From GWB2-37-7 sp942492835 (GTDB lineage: Bacteria > Bacillota > Clostridia > Lutisporales > Lutisporaceae), in assembly GCA_942492835.1 (NCBI GenBank), contig OW818645.1, forward strand, positions 3,906,001 to 3,970,000: DNA of 64,000 nucleotides. Reading direction: 5' to 3'. Every line of letters starts with the position of its first letter. Position 1 is the first letter of the stretch. Under the pieces are notes generated by a model. It had not been told where the DNA came from. It saw only the letters and a list, made by a program, of their open reading frames with translations, and ran no database searches. This document shows positions 61,730 through 64,000 of the stretch, in pieces. The position numbers and the translations under genes were made by a program.

Positions 61730-63421
61730 ATGAACAAGCTAAAAGATGATAGCGTTAGCATATACGAGGCATTGCAAAATATAAAAAACGGTAAATATGT
61801 TATGCCTGCGTTTCAACGACAGTATGTTTGGAGCATGGAACAGATTGAAAAATTGTGGGACTCTATTTTGCTTGACTATCCAATTTCCACATTCTTATTT
61901 TGGAACGTGAACCATGACAATGTAACATGGGATACATATTTCTGTACTTTCTTAACTGATGTTACTTTTGATAGCCGAAAACAAGCAGATAGTGTTAATT
62001 ACGAATTGAGTAATATTAATGTGAAGGTAACTGATACTGCGGTGCTTGACGGTCAGCAGAGATTGACTTCACTTTTTCTTTCTTTATTGGGAGAGGCTTT
62101 TATCCGTCAAAAACACGCAAGAAAGAATAATAGTGGTGGTATTGTTACAAAACTGCTGATAGAACTCAATAAGAACAAACTGGCCGTTGATGAAGAAGAA
62201 TACAATAGCAAGAAATATGACATCAAATTCAGTGAAAAAGTCGGAAAATTAAGCCCGACACAATTTGAAGTCAAACTTATTTTGGAATCTAAGTTTCAAG
62301 AAAAAACAACTAGGGACAAAGCTATCGAAGATGCAATTGCTAATGTTCCAACAGACAGCAAAGAGTATGCGAGGACTGTTTTGGTTAAGCTGTGTCATAA
62401 AATCTTTGAAGAAAGACTTATCCGTTTTACAGAAATTTATGATATGAAACAAGATGATGCACTTGAGATGTTTGTTAGATTTAATAGCGGTGGAAAGGCT
62501 CTCAAGAAGTCAGAAATAACAATGTCTATTCTTGAGGCATACTGGCCAAGTGCCAAGACTGAATTTGGACGACTTCTTGTAGATGGCTATTCGGGGTTTG
62601 GTAGCGATTTCATCATTCGTTCTGCTCTTATGCTTTATGGCGATGTTGTGAAATCCAATATCAGCAAGCAGATAGCTGAAGAACTTAAGAATAATTGGAG
62701 CGAGTTTAAAAAGTCATTGATGAATTTGGAATCTGTTCTAAAAGATATGCATATTGAAGTTAACCGTTTTTCAAGTAGCTGGAATGTGCTATTACCTATA
62801 CTATACTTCATTTACTACAATCCTAAATACAGCAACAACCTTGATGGAATTCGTGCCTATTTAATTAGAGCTATTTTATTCACTTATTTTCAATCTGGTA
62901 CAACTGGAAAGTTACAGCAGATGAAAAGCAAAATCAATGAAAATGATGGCGAAATTACCGTTGATATGCTTAATCAGATGAATGACCTAAGAGTCACAGA
63001 CGGAAAGATTGAAGATATTCTTAATACTGAAAAAGCCAGTAGAGTTGTGGGAGAGGCTTTGTATTTTCTCAGCCTAGATTGGATAAACAAGAACTTTAAA
63101 TATGAGCAAGACCATCTACATCCATATGACAGATTTGATGGTAATAAACCTATTTCTGTAGCTATGGAAGATTGGAGAATATGGAGAGGCAATCGTAACA
63201 GACTGGCAAATCTACAACTACTGGAAGGCAGAAGCAATGGTAGCAAAAATGATATGCGACTTGTTGATTTTTACAACGATATGAACGATGAGCAAAAGAT
63301 CACCTTTTGCAATCAGTCGTTTATTCCAAAAGGTGTTTCTCTTGAACTTGAGAATTTTGAGGAATTTTATGAAAAGAGGAAAGTAATTTTGGCTGAAAAG
63401 CTTCGTGAATTGTTGGGTTGA
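61730..63421 (+). CDS. DUF262 / HNH (DUF1524-like) nuclease protein, GmrSD/SspE-like
   Basis: 563 residues. N-terminal DUF262 (ParB/Srx-like) with PAFQRQYVW (about 26-34) and nucleotide-site motif DGQQRLTS (107-114), then MFVRFNSGGKALKKSE. The C-terminal region has an HNH-like DHLHPYDRF (461-469) and NRLANLQLLEGRSNGSKND. Single-chain DUF262-DUF1524 proteins include GmrSD (type IV restriction), SspE and BrxU: NTP-driven nucleases acting on modified or phosphorothioated DNA. GAGGTG precedes the ATG. No modification genes are seen here, which favours a stand-alone type IV-like role. Confidence 0.88.
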   Translation: MNKLKDDSVSIYEALQNIKNGKYVMPAFQRQYVWSMEQIEKLWDSILLDYPISTFLFWNVNHDNVTWDTYFCTFLTDVTFDSRKQADSVNYELSNINVKVTDTAVLDGQQRLTSLFLSLLGEAFIRQKHARKNNSGGIVTKLLIELNKNKLAVDEEEYNSKKYDIKFSEKVGKLSPTQFEVKLILESKFQEKTTRDKAIEDAIANVPTDSKEYARTVLVKLCHKIFEERLIRFTEIYDMKQDDALEMFVRFNSGGKALKKSEITMSILEAYWPSAKTEFGRLLVDGYSGFGSDFIIRSALMLYGDVVKSNISKQIAEELKNNWSEFKKSLMNLESVLKDMHIEVNRFSSSWNVLLPILYFIYYNPKYSNNLDGIRAYLIRAILFTYFQSGTTGKLQQMKSKINENDGEITVDMLNQMNDLRVTDGKIEDILNTEKASRVVGEALYFLSLDWINKNFKYEQDHLHPYDRFDGNKPISVAMEDWRIWRGNRNRLANLQLLEGRSNGSKNDMRLVDFYNDMNDEQKITFCNQSFIPKGVSLELENFEEFYEKRKVILAEKLRELLG

Positions 63422-63527
63422 AATACATCTCGGTGTCACGAAAAGCGTTGCAAGGTGAATTATTCATTTATGTTAAAAAATTTAAATAATGGAAAGATAA
63501 ATTAGAAATTTTGGAGAATATAAAAAA

Positions 63528-64000
63528 ATGCTGAATAATAAAAAGAGAGCAGAAGAAGCAAAAAGAGAAAGAGAAAAGACCATTGAATTTATAAAAAAGT
63601 ATTCGAAGATTTTATTAGGAGCATTCATTGCACTTATATTGATTATATCTTTTGGCATATTGAATGAGCGCAGCGATAAGGCTGATGTCACTAAAATAGA
63701 AATAAATTCTTCCTCAAGTGAGTTTAAGGGAAAAAACTACGAAAATGTCGTTGCACAATTGCAAAAAGCTGGTTTTACCAATATTAAAACCGAAACTTTG
63801 GATGATTTGGTTACAGGTTGGTTAACAAAAGATGGGGAAGTTGAACAAGTAGAGATTAATGGGACAACAGTGTTTAGTGCTAATACCAGTTTCCTGAAAG
63901 ATGCCAAAATAGTCATTACTTATCACACATTTCCAAAGAAAAGTAACACTGACTCTACTAATAAAGTGAGTTCTGAGTCGGTTGGGAAATCTACCGATGA
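63528..64000 (+). CDS. Membrane-anchored PASTA-domain protein, 3' end outside window
   Basis: The frame runs open off the window edge (157+ codons). A charged N-terminus (KKRAEEAKREREK), one transmembrane helix (about 28-46, LLGAFIALILIISFGIL), then a PASTA-like domain (FKGKNYENVVAQLQKAGFTNIKTE..., ...DAKIVITYHTF) and a Ser/Thr/Lys-rich linker. Orientation suggests an outward-facing domain. GGAG lies 13 nt upstream, a loose fit. Function unknown; not a kinase in the visible part. Confidence 0.75.
   Translation, partial: MLNNKKRAEEAKREREKTIEFIKKYSKILLGAFIALILIISFGILNERSDKADVTKIEINSSSSEFKGKNYENVVAQLQKAGFTNIKTETLDDLVTGWLTKDGEVEQVEINGTTVFSANTSFLKDAKIVITYHTFPKKSNTDSTNKVSSESVGKSTD

Noticed and set aside
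1..64000. tRNA, rRNA, SRP RNA, riboswitches and CRISPR arrays
   Set aside because: None recognised on either strand by eye; covariance-model searches would be needed to exclude diverged small RNAs.

Overview
The window is an AT-rich, strongly co-oriented stretch of a spore-forming low-GC Firmicute of the class Clostridia. The evidence is a SASP gene, spoVS, ylbJ, remA and smc-ftsY-ylxM-ffh, the clostridial FabK enoyl reductase with a FapR-plsX-fab cluster, frequent TTG/GTG starts behind strong AGGAGG ribosome sites, and acetate kinase. I do not name a genus. No rRNA, tRNA or CRISPR array was seen.

Layout of the core (1-54.1 kb). (1) Pyrimidine genes pyrC(partial)-pyrF-pyrK-pyrD end at a bidirectional terminator facing rqcH, which is on the minus strand. 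(2) dapF, then yicC-remA-gmk-rpoZ-coaBC, a cyclophilin lipoprotein, and priA-def-fmt-yugP-rsmB-rlmN-stp-prkC-rsgA-rpe-thiN: the classic Firmicute replication-restart, translation, RNA-modification and Ser/Thr-kinase block. (3) Two unannotated 50-residue membrane proteins, rpmB (minus strand), asp23-fakA-recG, and a SASP. (4) rsmD-coaD and a coiled-coil protein, convergent with ylbJ and tmcAL. (5) ackA, then yceD-rpmF behind a textbook sigma-A promoter, then fapR-plsX-fabH-fabK-fabD-fabG-acpP behind a promoter carrying a FapR operator, then fabF. (6) rnc, a radical SAM gene, spoVS, smc, ftsY, ylxM, ffh, rpsP, khpA, rimM and trmD.

Accessory region (54.1-64 kb). The usual next gene, rplS, is absent within the window. 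Downstream of trmD lie an acetyltransferase, a REP-like repeat, a second 97%-identical trmD with the 3' tail of rimM, a second REP-like repeat split by an IS1182-family element, a group II intron tail, a 1019-residue HD plus HSP90-type ATPase protein, a 220-bp element with 27-bp inverted ends, a DUF262/HNH nuclease-like protein, and the start of a membrane-anchored PASTA protein. This looks like an insertion hot spot that collected defence-like genes.

Most interesting points: the HD/HSP90-like ATPase next to a GmrSD/SspE-like protein (candidate phage defence); the trmD duplication, in which the second copy has Ser in place of the near-invariant knot glycine yet still looks constrained; REP-like and inverted-repeat elements; a 21-bp perfect hairpin in front of rimM; and an IS whose own hairpin buries the transposase ribosome site. 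All counts and alignments were made by eye.
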